Shown here one piece after another: positions 46,958 through 55,734 of a stretch of DNA of 64,000 nt. The translations under genes were made by a program, and so were the position numbers. The notes under the pieces are model-generated. The model was given only the letters and a program-made list of their open reading frames with translations. It was not told where the DNA came from and did not search any database. How positions within the stretch are numbered: position 1 is the first letter of the stretch; each line of letters begins with the position of its first letter. Origin of the DNA: Hyphococcus sp. (GTDB lineage: Bacteria; Pseudomonadota; Alphaproteobacteria; Caulobacterales; Parvularculaceae); NCBI GenBank assembly GCA_028284345.1, contig JANQRY010000006.1:186001-250000 (forward strand), in the 5' to 3' direction.

Positions 46958-47878
46958 ATGGAATTCCCGAACGTTATCGCCTGGGCGGTGCCGGCCTTTG
47001 CGGCGCTTGTTCTCGCCGAGATCGTCATGGCCCGGATCACCGGCAGGGGTCGCTTTGAGGCGCGTGATTCCGCGGCGAGCCTGATCATGGGGTTCGGTAG
47101 CGAACTGGCGCCGCTCCTGGGCGGCGGCGCCGTCGTCGCCGCGGTCTTTTATGCGGCCTACGAATTTCGTCTTGCAGACATTCCAAACACATTTTGGGCG
47201 GTCGTTCTGTGCTTCGTGCTGGACGATCTTCGATATTACTGGTGGCATCGCATCAGCCATGAGCGTCGCTGGTTCTGGGCGAGCCATGTGGTGCACCATT
47301 CCTCGCAGCACTACAATCTGACGACGGCGCTGCGGCAGACATGGACGGGACAGATCATCGGGCAGGTGCTCTTTAAAACCCCGCTCGTGTTTCTCGGTTT
47401 TCATCCGGCGATGGTCTTGTTCGTCGGCGCCGTGAACCTGATCTATCAGTTCTGGATTCACACCGAGCTGATCGGTCGCCTGGGGCCGTTCGAATGGATC
47501 TTTAACACGCCGAGCCATCACCGCGTTCATCACGCGACCAACCCGCGATATCTCGACGCCAACTATGCCGGCACGCTGATCATCTGGGATCGGATGTTCG
47601 GGACGTTCATCGCCGAAACCGACGAGGAGAAACCGCGCTACGGGATCGTCAAAAATCTCGGCACGTTCAATCCGCTGGTCATTTCCTTCCATGAATGGAT
47701 CGGCATCGCCAAAGACGTCCTCGCGGCGAAGTCCTGGCGCGACCGCATGGGTTATCTGTTCGGGCCGCCGGGATGGTCGCCGGACGGCTCGCGCATGACA
47801 TCGGCGATGATCAAGGCGCGCTGGGCGAGGATTCATGCGGAAAACGCGCCCGGCGGCGGCCCAATTGCGGCGGAATAG
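46958..47878 (+). CDS. Sterol desaturase / fatty acid hydroxylase family protein
   Basis: This 306-residue integral membrane di-iron enzyme has the His clusters WWHRISHE, HVVHHSSQHYN and HRVHHATN, the ligand set of the FA_hydroxylase family. Three to four hydrophobic helices flank them. Bacterial members hydroxylate or desaturate lipids such as carotenoids or hopanoids; the substrate here cannot be told. Confidence 0.88.
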   Translation: MEFPNVIAWAVPAFAALVLAEIVMARITGRGRFEARDSAASLIMGFGSELAPLLGGGAVVAAVFYAAYEFRLADIPNTFWAVVLCFVLDDLRYYWWHRISHERRWFWASHVVHHSSQHYNLTTALRQTWTGQIIGQVLFKTPLVFLGFHPAMVLFVGAVNLIYQFWIHTELIGRLGPFEWIFNTPSHHRVHHATNPRYLDANYAGTLIIWDRMFGTFIAETDEEKPRYGIVKNLGTFNPLVISFHEWIGIAKDVLAAKSWRDRMGYLFGPPGWSPDGSRMTSAMIKARWARIHAENAPGGGPIAAE

Positions 47879-48000
47879 CGGCCGGAATCCCTTCAGAATC
47901 CACGAAATTTCCCAATCCGCCCGAGAAAGATCACGAAGTTTCCACGCGCCTGACGTGATCGGGGGCGAACATTCCTTCGGACGACGAAGGAGAGAGTGCA

Positions 48001-48534
48001 ATGATTTCCGTCGCAATGAAAATCGCCGCCGCCGCAGTCGCCGCCGCCGGCCTCGCCTACACCTCCGCGGAGACCGCCTTGTCCGGCGCCGCTTATGGCG
48101 ATGAGGACCGCCTGACGGCGTTGACGGAGGCGGCGCTGGTCGAACACGCCGCGGCCGTCTTCCAGCGCGCCGACCGCGATCAGAGCGGCGCCCTCGACAA
48201 TGACGAATACGCGGCCCTGTCGATTGTCTCGGCGGAACTGGCGCGGCTCAACGGATTTGTGGTCATTGAAAGCGCGGACGGCTTCGGGACGCTGGCGCTG
48301 TCCGGATCGACGCCGTCCGCCTTGAGCCAGATCGAACATGTGCGCGTCGATGCGGTCGCGCGCTCGACATTTTACCAGCACGCCGGCGATGACGGGCTTA
48401 TGAGCGAACAGGAATATGCGGACGCGCAGCGGGCCGTGTTCGATGTTGCGGATTTCAATCGCAACGGCGTGTTGAAGCGCGGCGAGCTAAAGGCGTTCGC
48501 CCACCGGCAGGCCCTGCTTTCCGCCGGCGCCTGA
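48001..48534 (+). CDS. Exported EF-hand protein
   Basis: A 177-residue protein with a signal peptide (KIAAAAVAAAGLAYTSAETA). Two EF-hand loops are visible: DRDQSGALDNDEY (residue ~58) and DFNRNGVLKRGEL (~150), each with the acidic and Gly positions needed for calcium binding. The region between them may hold a degenerate hand (GDDGLMSEQEY). A strong terminator follows at once. Confidence 0.82.
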   Translation: MISVAMKIAAAAVAAAGLAYTSAETALSGAAYGDEDRLTALTEAALVEHAAAVFQRADRDQSGALDNDEYAALSIVSAELARLNGFVVIESADGFGTLALSGSTPSALSQIEHVRVDAVARSTFYQHAGDDGLMSEQEYADAQRAVFDVADFNRNGVLKRGELKAFAHRQALLSAGA

Positions 48535-48550
48535 CGCGGAGCGGGTATGG

Positions 48551-48589
48551 AAAAAGGGCCGCCGGCAACAACGCCGGCGGCCCTTTTTT
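48551..48589 (+). terminator. Strong intrinsic terminator after the EF-hand gene
   Basis: A 16-base stem, AAAAAGGGCCGCCGGC with GCCGGCGGCCCTTTTT, closes a six-base AACAAC loop and ends in a T run. It is symmetrical enough to work on both strands. Confidence 0.92.
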
Positions 48590-48724
48590 GACGTCCCCGC
48601 GTCCAGTGCAAAGAGGACTTCTGACGGGATTAGCCTCGTGATCGCGCAGGCGATCAAGAGGCGCCGGCGCCATTTGACGACTTCTGCGCCGAATGTCGGA
48701 TGAAATGGTTCATCCTGCTGAATT

Positions 48725-49783
48725 CTAGGCAAAACCGGCTATTTTCTTCGCGTCGATATCGTGTTTGCGAACGATGCCGCGGAGCTGATCGTAGCTGAGG
48801 CCGAGACCCTTGGCGGCGCGCGTCTGGCTGCCGCCGGCGACGGCGAGGGCGTCCGTGACGAGGCGCCGTTCGATTTCATCGAGATGGGCGCGGAGGTCGT
48901 TGGTCGGTCCGGTCAGGGCCGGCGCGGCCCGGGGGACAGGCGCACGGGCGGCCGATCCGTCCGCGGCATCCGCTCCGATTTGCGCGCCTTTCGGCGCGCC
49001 CGCCTGATCAAATGGGTCAATGGTTACGCTTTCGATCTGCGCCGGGCCGCTGGCGCGCGACCAGTGAAACATCGCCCGTTCCGCGGCGTTCTTCAGTTCA
49101 CGGACATTACCGGGCCAGGAATGGCTTTGCAGCGCCGCGACGGCGGCGGGCGCGAGGCCGGGAAAGGGAACGCCAAGTTCCGCCGCCATGGCCGCAGCGA
49201 AATGGGCCGCCAGCAAAGGGATATCCTCGCGCCGGTTTCGCAGGGGCGGCGCAACGACCACGTCGAAGGCCAGCCGGTCGAGCAAGTCGGCGCGGAAGCC
49301 GCCGCGCGCCGCGCGGGCGCGCAAATCAACATTGGCGGCCGCGACGATGCGGACATCGGCGATGCGCGCTTCCTCACCGCCGACCCGCTCATATTCGCCA
49401 TATTCAATGACGCGCAGGAGTTTTTCCTGAACCCGTCCGCTGGCCGAGGCGATCTCGTCAAGGAACAACGTGCCCCCTTCGGCGCGCTCGAACCGGCCGC
49501 GATGCTTTTTTGCGGCGCCGGTGAAGGCGCCGGCCTCGTGTCCGAACAATTCGCTTTCAAGCAGCTCCTCGTTCATTGCCGCGCAGTTGAGTTTCACGAG
49601 CGGCGCCTCCCAGCGCGGCGACAGGAAATGCAGCCGCGCCGCCAAGAGTTCCTTGCCCGTGCCGCGCTCGCCGAGAATCAGCACCGGGCGATCGACCTCC
49701 GCCACATCGGAGGCATGGGCGAGGGCGTCGAGAAAAACAGGGCTCTGGCCGATCAGTTCAGGCGCGGTGGGTTGCGGTTCCAT
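48725..49783 (-). CDS. pspF: Psp operon transcriptional activator PspF
   Basis: A 352-residue sigma-54 activator without an N-terminal receiver domain. The AAA+ core has Walker A GERGTGKE, the sigma-54 contact motif GAFTGA in GHEAGAFTGAAKKHRGRF, Walker B GGTLFLDEIASA and the Arg-finger region WPGNVREL. A Fis-type helix-turn-helix closes the protein (GGSQTRAAKGLGLSYDQLRGIV). Absence of a sensory domain fits PspF, which is held inactive by PspA. It is divergent from the psp operon across a 197-base gap. Confidence 0.92.
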   Translation of the reverse strand: MEPQPTAPELIGQSPVFLDALAHASDVAEVDRPVLILGERGTGKELLAARLHFLSPRWEAPLVKLNCAAMNEELLESELFGHEAGAFTGAAKKHRGRFERAEGGTLFLDEIASASGRVQEKLLRVIEYGEYERVGGEEARIADVRIVAAANVDLRARAARGGFRADLLDRLAFDVVVAPPLRNRREDIPLLAAHFAAAMAAELGVPFPGLAPAAVAALQSHSWPGNVRELKNAAERAMFHWSRASGPAQIESVTIDPFDQAGAPKGAQIGADAADGSAARAPVPRAAPALTGPTNDLRAHLDEIERRLVTDALAVAGGSQTRAAKGLGLSYDQLRGIVRKHDIDAKKIAGFA

Positions 49784-49800
49784 GCGTGAAAAATACCATA

Positions 49801-49833
49801 TTTACCGGCGAAATTATCCAATAGTTAGGTAAA
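49801..49833. promoter_or_regulatory. Possible PspF upstream activating site
   Basis: TTTACC and GGTAAA form an inverted pair 21 bases apart in the AT-rich part of the pspF-psp gap, about 85 bases upstream of the -24 element. The distance suits an enhancer site, but the sequence does not closely match the E. coli PspF sites I know. Confidence 0.35.
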
Positions 49834-49916
49834 TTTTACGCGAATTGCAATGCCATTGAAAACCGGCTTTTCATAATATCGTTTGAAATCAGTATCTTAT
49901 AAAAATTCGCGAAAGT

Positions 49917-49932
49917 TGGCACGGCTTTCGCA
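49917..49932 (+). promoter_or_regulatory. Sigma-54 promoter of the psp operon
   Basis: TGGCACG-GCTT-TCGCA matches the -24/-12 consensus TGGCACG-N4-TTGCA at every fixed position except one. The GG and GC dinucleotides have correct spacing. It precedes the small ORF at 49981 by about 50 bases and is divergent to the sigma-54 activator gene pspF. Confidence 0.88.
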
Positions 49933-49980
49933 ATGGTTAAGGCCAGACGGGAAATCTAACCCCGCAAACAGGAGATCAGA

Positions 49981-50106
49981 ATGAGCCGATACCGATATGA
50001 CGACCGTTATTGGGAGAACCGGTTGGAACGGGCCGTCACCGGCCGCGCCGGTTTCGCCTGGGGCGCTTTTTTCCTCGGTTTCATACTTGGCGGGATCATT
50101 TTTTAA
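49981..50106 (+). CDS. 41-aa membrane protein leading the psp operon
   Basis: This ORF of 41 codons starts MSRYRYDDRYWENRLERAV and ends in one hydrophobic helix (GFAWGAFFLGFILGGIIF). GGAG lies six bases upstream of the ATG. It is the first gene after the sigma-54 promoter, and its stop runs into the Shine-Dalgarno of pspA. Length and composition fit a Psp-associated membrane peptide, but it is neither PspB nor PspD by sequence. It is too short for the ORF track. Confidence 0.85.
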   Translation: MSRYRYDDRYWENRLERAVTGRAGFAWGAFFLGFILGGIIF

Positions 50107-50120
50107 GGAGACCATGACCC

Positions 50121-50795
50121 ATGGGCGTTTTTTCCAGACTGAGCGACATCGTCAATTCGAACATCAACTCCATGCTCGACCACGCCGAGGATCCCGAAAA
50201 GATCGTGCGGCTGATTATTCAGGAGATGGAGGACACGCTGGTCGAAGTGCGGGCCAACGCAGCGCGCGCCATCGCGGACAAGAAGGAAATCACGCGCAAG
50301 CGTGACGAATTCAAGCGCCGCGCGGCCGAGTGGGAAACCAAGGCGGAACTGGCCATCGGCAAGGACCGCGAGGACCTGGCGAGAGGCGCGATCGCCGCCA
50401 AACGCAAGGCCGAGGAAATGATCGACCTCCTCGACAAGGAACTGGAGGCGATCGACGAGACGGTCGACAAGACCAATGACGACCTCGCCAAATTGCAGGG
50501 CAAGCTCAAGGAAGCGCGCGCCAAGCAGCGCTCGCTCGAAGTTCGCCGCAATGCAGCATCCGACGCGGTGCGCATCAGCCGTCAGGTCCACGACGGCCGC
50601 ATCGACGAGGCGTTGGCGCGGTTCGAACGCTATGAGCGCCGCGTCGACGAACTGGAGGCGGAAGCGGAAAGCTGGGCGCTCGGTCGTCCGCGTACGCTGG
50701 AAGACGAATTCGCCGAGCTGGAATCGGAAGATGCAGTAAAAGCCGAGCTCGACGCCTTGAAAGCGCGCCTTGCCGCACGCACATCGCAAAGCTGA
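50121..50795 (+). CDS. pspA: Phage shock protein A
   Basis: A 224-residue ESCRT-III-like coiled-coil protein. The N-terminus MGVFSRLSDIVNSNINSMLDHAEDPEKIV contains the amphipathic membrane-binding helix and the conserved DPEK motif; long helices follow to residue ~190. PspA binds PspF in unstressed cells and moves to damaged inner membrane on stress. AAGGAG precedes the gene. Confidence 0.96.
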   Translation: MGVFSRLSDIVNSNINSMLDHAEDPEKIVRLIIQEMEDTLVEVRANAARAIADKKEITRKRDEFKRRAAEWETKAELAIGKDREDLARGAIAAKRKAEEMIDLLDKELEAIDETVDKTNDDLAKLQGKLKEARAKQRSLEVRRNAASDAVRISRQVHDGRIDEALARFERYERRVDELEAEAESWALGRPRTLEDEFAELESEDAVKAELDALKARLAARTSQS

Positions 50796-50819
50796 GCGGG
50801 TTAGAGAAGGGATTGGGCG

Positions 50820-51065
50820 ATGGCAGATTTTATCTGGGTTGTGGCGATTGTCGCCATCATCTTCGTGGCTTGTCCGGCGGTGTTCCTGCACTACCAGACG
50901 GAACTCCGGAAAACGAAGTCGATTTCCGCCGACGACGAACGTCTTGTCGATGATCTCTGGCGCACGGCGCAACGGCTGGAACGCCGCGTTGAAGCGCTGG
51001 AAACAATCCTCGACAAGGAAGCGCCGGACTGGCGCGACGACTATCCGGAGCGCCCCAATGCCTGA
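50820..51065 (+). CDS. pspB: Phage shock protein B
   Basis: An 81-residue single-pass protein. A transmembrane helix (FIWVVAIVAIIFVACPAVFLH) is followed by a coiled coil (DERLVDDLWRTAQRLERRVEALETIL), the PspB layout. It transmits membrane stress with PspC to PspA. Its end overlaps the pspC start by eight bases. Confidence 0.92.
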   Translation: MADFIWVVAIVAIIFVACPAVFLHYQTELRKTKSISADDERLVDDLWRTAQRLERRVEALETILDKEAPDWRDDYPERPNA

Positions 51066-51528
51066 GCATCATCACCATCACCACCATCATCACTGGCGCG
51101 ATCGTTCAAGCTACGCCTTTCGCGCCGGCGCGCCCGGACCCGGCCCCAATCGCCATCGTCTGTACCGGGATAAAAAGCGCGGCATGCTCGCGGGCGTTTG
51201 CGCCGGCATTGCGAATTATTACGGATGGCCGGTTGAATTTGTCCGCATCGCGGTGATCGCGTCGTTCTTTTTCTTCGGACCGTTCACGATCCTCGCCTAT
51301 GTGGTCGCGGCCTTTCTTATCAAAACGGGCCCCGCCATTCCGGAATATGGATCGCGGGAAGAAGAAAAATTCTGGCGCACCTTTTCGACGCGGCCGCGGG
51401 TCACGTTCTCGGAACTGAAGCACCGGTTCCGGGCTCTTGATGCGCGCATTGTCGATCTCGAAACGGCGGTGACGTCGAACGAATACGGGCTGCGCAAGGC
51501 GTTTCGCGATCTCGAACGCGGCGCCTGA
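51058..51528 (+). CDS. pspC: Phage shock protein C with native poly-His N-terminus
   Basis: A 156-residue protein. Nine consecutive His residues follow MPE. The PspC domain reads HRLYRDKKRGMLAGVCAGIANYYGWPVEFVRI, then a hydrophobic helix (VIASFFFFGPFTILAYVVAAFLI) and a C-terminal coiled coil (ELKHRFRALDARIVDLETAV). ATG 51058 overlaps pspB; the track start 96 codons upstream is out of the gene context. The His codons are mixed CAT/CAC, so they are not a cloning tag. Confidence 0.92.
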   Translation: MPEHHHHHHHHHWRDRSSYAFRAGAPGPGPNRHRLYRDKKRGMLAGVCAGIANYYGWPVEFVRIAVIASFFFFGPFTILAYVVAAFLIKTGPAIPEYGSREEEKFWRTFSTRPRVTFSELKHRFRALDARIVDLETAVTSNEYGLRKAFRDLERGA

Positions 51529-51663
51529 CTAAATAAAACGGCTTGAGATTTCTGCGCCTCGACGCGGGCGAACGGGCGGAGTCCGTTCTGCGCGACGCGC
51601 CAGAGGAAGGGTCTGCGGAGCGGTCTGGAGACAGGCCGACGGAGAGGACGGGAGAGAGGAACC

Positions 51664-51828
51664 ATGACGATATTGCTGATGATCGCCAGGGCGCTGGGAT
51701 TGATCCTCGCGGCGACGCTCCTTTTCCTCGGCTTCGCCGAAGCGCTTGATGCAAAAATGATCGGCGTCTCCCAGCAGGGGCTCTGCGCCGGCCAGCCCAT
51801 TACCGGGTGTTTTCTGACAATCATTTAG
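51664..51828 (+). CDS. Small membrane protein (54 aa) after pspC
   Basis: This ORF of 54 residues begins MTILLMIARALGLILAATLLFLGFAEA, a clear hydrophobic helix, and ends with a two-Cys tail (GLCAGQPITGCFLTII). GAGGAA lies upstream of the ATG. It may belong to the psp transcript, although 135 bases separate it from pspC. No family is recognised. Confidence 0.7.
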   Translation: MTILLMIARALGLILAATLLFLGFAEALDAKMIGVSQQGLCAGQPITGCFLTII

Positions 51829-51936
51829 AAGGCGCTTGCCGTGATCTCTCTTGCTGTGATCTCTGGCGGCGCCTATCCTCGTCGGTCTATGCCGCGCCTT
51901 TAAATCGGCGCGGCTTCAGCGAGGACGCAGGCAAAA

Positions 51937-53016
51937 GTGAGTAAAGGGGACGGGAACGGCGCTTCCGGCGCCGGCCGCGGGAAGAAGAAGCGAGCGCCAA
52001 GCAAAAACGCCGGGCGGGCAGCGCAGCGGCGTCTGCGCTTCGCGGCGCTTGATCTCGGCACCAACAATTGCCGCTTGCTGATCGCCGCGCCCCAGGGCAG
52101 GGAGCTGCGGATCGTTGACGCCTTCTCGCGCATTGTGCGCCTCGGCGAAGGGGTTTCGACCAACGGCGTTCTTTCGCAGACGGCGATGGACCGCGCCGTT
52201 GACGCATTGAAAGTTTGCGCCCGGAAGATGACCCAGCGCGGCGTTACCCATCAACGCTGCATCGCCACGCAAGCCTGTCGGTCGGCGGAGAACGGCGCGG
52301 CGTTTCTTGCGCGCGTCAAAAGCGAAACCGGCCTCCGGTTCGATGTCATCACGCCCGAGGAGGAAGCCCGGCTCGCCGTCGCCGGGTGCGAGGATCTGAT
52401 CGATGCAAAGGCCGGCGCCGCGCTGATCTTCGACATTGGCGGCGGCTCCACGGAATTGTCATGGATGAAGCGCAACGGCGACGGCGGGTACGACCTGGCG
52501 GCGTGGACGTCGATCCCCTTCGGCGTTGTCAGCCTCGCGGAAAAATATGACGGCCGTCAGTTGACGGAAGACGCCTATCAAAGCGCTGTCGATGAAGTGC
52601 GCGCGGCGCTTGTTGCGTTCGGCGATCCGGCGGGGCTGGCCGACATTTTCAGCGCCGGCGAGGCGCATTTTCTCGGCACCTCGGGGACGGTTACGTCGAT
52701 CGCCGGCGTGCATCTCAAACTGCCGCGATATCGACGCGACAAGGTCGACGGCCTCTGGTTGACGACGGACGAGGCAAGCGCCGTGACGAAGCGCTTGAGC
52801 GCGATGTCGCTTGCCGAGCGCGCGGACGAACCCTGCATCGGTCCCGAACGCGCCGATCTCGTCGTTTGCGGCTGCGCCATTCTAGACGCACTGACGCGCC
52901 AATGGCCGGTCACGCGCATTCGCGTCGCCGATCGCGGTCTGCGCGAGGGGCTCCTTGCCGATCTCGCCAGGCAGGCGCGCAAGGAACGCCGGCGCAAGCG
53001 TCGCCGCAAAGCGTAA
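51937..53016 (+). CDS. Ppx/GppA-family phosphatase
   Basis: This 359-residue member of the ASKHA fold has phosphate-1 AALDLGTNNCRLL, phosphate-2 LIFDIGGGSTEL, and GTSGTVTSIAGVHL as the following loop, in family order. Members hydrolyse polyphosphate or pppGpp. The N-terminal 30 and C-terminal 12 residues are strongly basic, possibly nucleic-acid- or polyphosphate-binding. It uses a GTG start. Confidence 0.9.
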   Translation: MSKGDGNGASGAGRGKKKRAPSKNAGRAAQRRLRFAALDLGTNNCRLLIAAPQGRELRIVDAFSRIVRLGEGVSTNGVLSQTAMDRAVDALKVCARKMTQRGVTHQRCIATQACRSAENGAAFLARVKSETGLRFDVITPEEEARLAVAGCEDLIDAKAGAALIFDIGGGSTELSWMKRNGDGGYDLAAWTSIPFGVVSLAEKYDGRQLTEDAYQSAVDEVRAALVAFGDPAGLADIFSAGEAHFLGTSGTVTSIAGVHLKLPRYRRDKVDGLWLTTDEASAVTKRLSAMSLAERADEPCIGPERADLVVCGCAILDALTRQWPVTRIRVADRGLREGLLADLARQARKERRRKRRRKA

Positions 53017-53456
53017 GCGATTGCAGCCTGCTCTAAGACGCGACATGCTCAAAAGAGCCGCCGCTTTCGGCGACGCAATTAAGAACTGCCCAACCGCTCT
53101 TTGCTGCTCGCGCGGCATCACTACTCAAATTTTTATATCAGTCGCCTTTACACGCCCTGGCGCCGACGGCTGCCATTGACGAATTGCGGCCTCAAAACCG
53201 GACCACAGATCGGCGTTTGGGGCCGATGAATCGTTTTGTCGGATTGCTCCGCGCCCGAACTTTCCCTCACGGAACACTATAGAGTTTTCCGGCTTCGTGA
53301 CCACGGCGGGCCCGCATGCGCCGGCGTGATTGGCGAGCGTTGTCTGCGGCGTATTGTCGGTCGCGGCGACGCCCGCAATCTGCTATTCAACCTCGTGCAG
53401 CGCATCGAGACCGCGCGACTCACCGTTAAGATATAATCTTGACTTATACCTAATAT

Positions 53457-53475
53457 CAGAAAAACCGTTTTTCTG
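53457..53475. promoter_or_regulatory. 19-base palindrome CAGAAAAAC-C-GTTTTTCTG
   Basis: Two perfect nine-base arms around a single C lie 86 bases upstream of the receptor start. It may be a regulator-binding site or part of the leader RNA fold. Confidence 0.45.
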
Positions 53476-53517
53476 ATTTCCTTCGCGTGTGCAACAATAA
53501 CCGCATCAAAAGAAAAA

Positions 53518-53546
53518 GACCGCGTTTCAGCGGTCGCGTTGTTTTT
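53518..53546 (+). promoter_or_regulatory. Leader hairpin with T-tract before the receptor Shine-Dalgarno
   Basis: GACCGC and GCGGTC pair over a GTTTCA loop; GCGTTG and TTTTT follow, then the GGGAGGG ribosome site and ATG 53561. A terminator-like stem this close to the start could attenuate or occlude translation. Confidence 0.4.
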
Positions 53547-53560
53547 GGGAGGGTCTCAAC

Positions 53561-55711
53561 ATGAAATTTTGGATGCGTTCAACGTGCGCTGGACTTGCAC
53601 TGTCTGTGTACGGATTTAATGCTGCTGCGCAGGACGCAGCGCCGGCGGAAGGAAGCACGCGAGCGCTTGAGACCATCGTGGTCACAACGCAAAAGCGTGC
53701 TGAGAGCCTGGAAGATATTCCGATTGCGATTACGGCGCTCGGCGCGGCTTCGCTGGAACGCAATCAGGTCGAAAATTTCATCGATTTGAATGGATTGATT
53801 CCCAACGCTCAGTTCTCGGGCTCATTGGGGATTAATTCCGTTTTCCTGCGGGGTATCGGGACGGCGGCGCTTGGCATCGGCCCGGATGCAAGTATCGCAT
53901 TTCACAATAACGGCGTTTATATCGCGCGACCGAGGGTTCAGGCCGCTGCATTTATGGATGTAGAGCGCATCGAAGTCGTGCGGGGCCCGCAAGGCGACCT
54001 TTACGGTCGAAACGCGACCGGCGGATCGATCAATGTCATTTCGCGGTCGCCAGGCGAGGAAGTTGAGGCGAACGCGTCCGTATCATACGGCAATTACAAT
54101 ACGGTCGCTGTGCGAGGCGGCGTAGGCGGACCGCTTTCTGAGGGCGTTCGCGCGCGCATTGCCGGCATTTACAAATCGAACAACGGCTTCGGCGAGAATA
54201 TCGCGACAGGAAACCCTGTTGACCACACCGATGAGCACGGCGTTCGCGGCGCGCTGTCTTTTGATCTTCTGGATGACCGCTTAACCCTGGATGTGATCGG
54301 CGACTACTATCGTGCTGACGATTCAATCGGCGGCTGGCACTATTTTGGACAAGGCAACCCCGCTGTGCCCTTGGTCGCCACCTCACCCGCCTTTGGAGGC
54401 GTTATCGCCTCTGATATTCGGGATATCGCATCTGATCGCGACGCCAGCCGCGACTTCAGAGCTTATGGCGGCGCGGCCACGCTCACCTATGAGGCGACGG
54501 ACTCCATTACGCTTAGGTCAATCACCGGGTATCGGGAGTCCGATCTCCTTTATATGTCCGATCTGTCCGGCGGGACCGAGCTGGGCGTATTTATCGACAA
54601 CAGCGAAGAGCAAACGCAGTTAAGCCAGGAAATCCAGATGTTGGTCGATGGCGACCGCTGGAATCTCATTTTGGGCGGTTACTATTTCAACGAAAAAATT
54701 GACGGCTTCTCCCGTGCGCCGTTGTTCTTCTTCCCCGGCGCCACTTTTCTCCAAATCGGTACGGGTGAAACAGACGCCTACGCGGCCTTCGCTAATTTCA
54801 GCTACGATATAACCGATCAAATCAAGGTTATTGCGGGCCTGCGGTACAGCTACGAAGAGCGTTTTGCCGACGGGACATTTACCGTTGGAGCAGGCGGACC
54901 CTTTCCAACGGGCGGAATGGCGGATTGGGATTCTGTGACGCCGAGAGTGGTCGTCGAGTATCAACCCAATTCGGACCTCTTGCTCTATGCAAGCGTGTCC
55001 AAGGGTTTCAAAAGCGGCGGCTGGCTGATCGGCGCAACCGGCCCGGTGACGAACCCGGAAATTCTGTGGAGTTATGAAGTCGGCGCAAAAGTCACCGCTT
55101 TTGACGGGCGGGCGCAAGCCAACTTCGCCGCTTTCTATTATGATTATAGTGACTTGGTCGTCAGCCGTGTCGTCGGGCCCAATCTCATTCTGGAAAATGC
55201 GGCGGAAGCCACCAATCTGGGCGTTGAGCTCGAGCTCGCGGCGGCGGTCACCGACCAACTGACCGTCAACGCCACCTTTGGGTATCTCAACGCGGAGTAT
55301 GATGAATACAGCACGGCAAACCCGGTTTTCCTCGCGGACGGCGTACAGGATCTGGCGGGCAATAAACTGAGCAGCGCGCCCGAGTTTACCTATCGAATCG
55401 GGGCGGACTACACGGTTCCTCTCAATACCGGGGACTTGACGCTCAGCGCTGACTTCGCGGGCCAGTCAGAGGTGTTCTTCACGCCGTTTAATGAAGCGGC
55501 CGCCTCGCAAGGCGCTTACGGCATTCTGAATGCGCGTCTAAAATACACGACGCCGGATGAGAGATGGAGTGTCTCCGTTTTCGGTCGAAATCTGACCGAC
55601 AAGACGGTCATCCTCAATAACATCATCTCGGCGGGCTTTTTGGGCTTCCCGCGCCTGGGCACGCTCAACGACCCGCGTACCTACGGTGTGGAGATCGGCT
55701 TCAACTACTAA
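53561..55711 (+). CDS. TonB-dependent outer-membrane receptor
   Basis: A 716-residue receptor. The signal peptide ends near NAAAQDA. The TonB box region is ETIVVTTQKRAESLEDIP, then a plug domain (IDLNGLIPNAQFSG, VERIEVVRGPQGDLYGRNATGGSINVISRSPG) and a 22-strand barrel ending in a terminal aromatic residue (VEIGFNY). It resembles sphingomonad/Caulobacter-type receptors for non-siderophore substrates, but the ligand is unknown. There is no STN domain. A strong terminator closes the gene, so it is a single-gene unit. Confidence 0.93.
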   Translation: MKFWMRSTCAGLALSVYGFNAAAQDAAPAEGSTRALETIVVTTQKRAESLEDIPIAITALGAASLERNQVENFIDLNGLIPNAQFSGSLGINSVFLRGIGTAALGIGPDASIAFHNNGVYIARPRVQAAAFMDVERIEVVRGPQGDLYGRNATGGSINVISRSPGEEVEANASVSYGNYNTVAVRGGVGGPLSEGVRARIAGIYKSNNGFGENIATGNPVDHTDEHGVRGALSFDLLDDRLTLDVIGDYYRADDSIGGWHYFGQGNPAVPLVATSPAFGGVIASDIRDIASDRDASRDFRAYGGAATLTYEATDSITLRSITGYRESDLLYMSDLSGGTELGVFIDNSEEQTQLSQEIQMLVDGDRWNLILGGYYFNEKIDGFSRAPLFFFPGATFLQIGTGETDAYAAFANFSYDITDQIKVIAGLRYSYEERFADGTFTVGAGGPFPTGGMADWDSVTPRVVVEYQPNSDLLLYASVSKGFKSGGWLIGATGPVTNPEILWSYEVGAKVTAFDGRAQANFAAFYYDYSDLVVSRVVGPNLILENAAEATNLGVELELAAAVTDQLTVNATFGYLNAEYDEYSTANPVFLADGVQDLAGNKLSSAPEFTYRIGADYTVPLNTGDLTLSADFAGQSEVFFTPFNEAAASQGAYGILNARLKYTTPDERWSVSVFGRNLTDKTVILNNIISAGFLGFPRLGTLNDPRTYGVEIGFNY

Positions 55712-55734
55712 GTGAGATTGCCGGCAAAGCGAGA

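Larger units (their letters stand above)
53017..53560. promoter_or_regulatory. 544-base gap upstream of the first TonB receptor
   Basis: No gene could be supported here. A weak CGCCG/CGGCG stem lies after the Ppx/GppA stop. A short ORF at 53236-53436 has no recognisable features. The last 110 bases are AT-rich and hold a palindrome (53457-53475) and a leader hairpin (53518-53546), so they probably carry the receptor promoter. Confidence 0.5.

Noticed and set aside
53236-53436. 66-aa forward ORF in the gap before the first receptor
   Set aside because: No Shine-Dalgarno, no recognised motif and no supporting neighbour.
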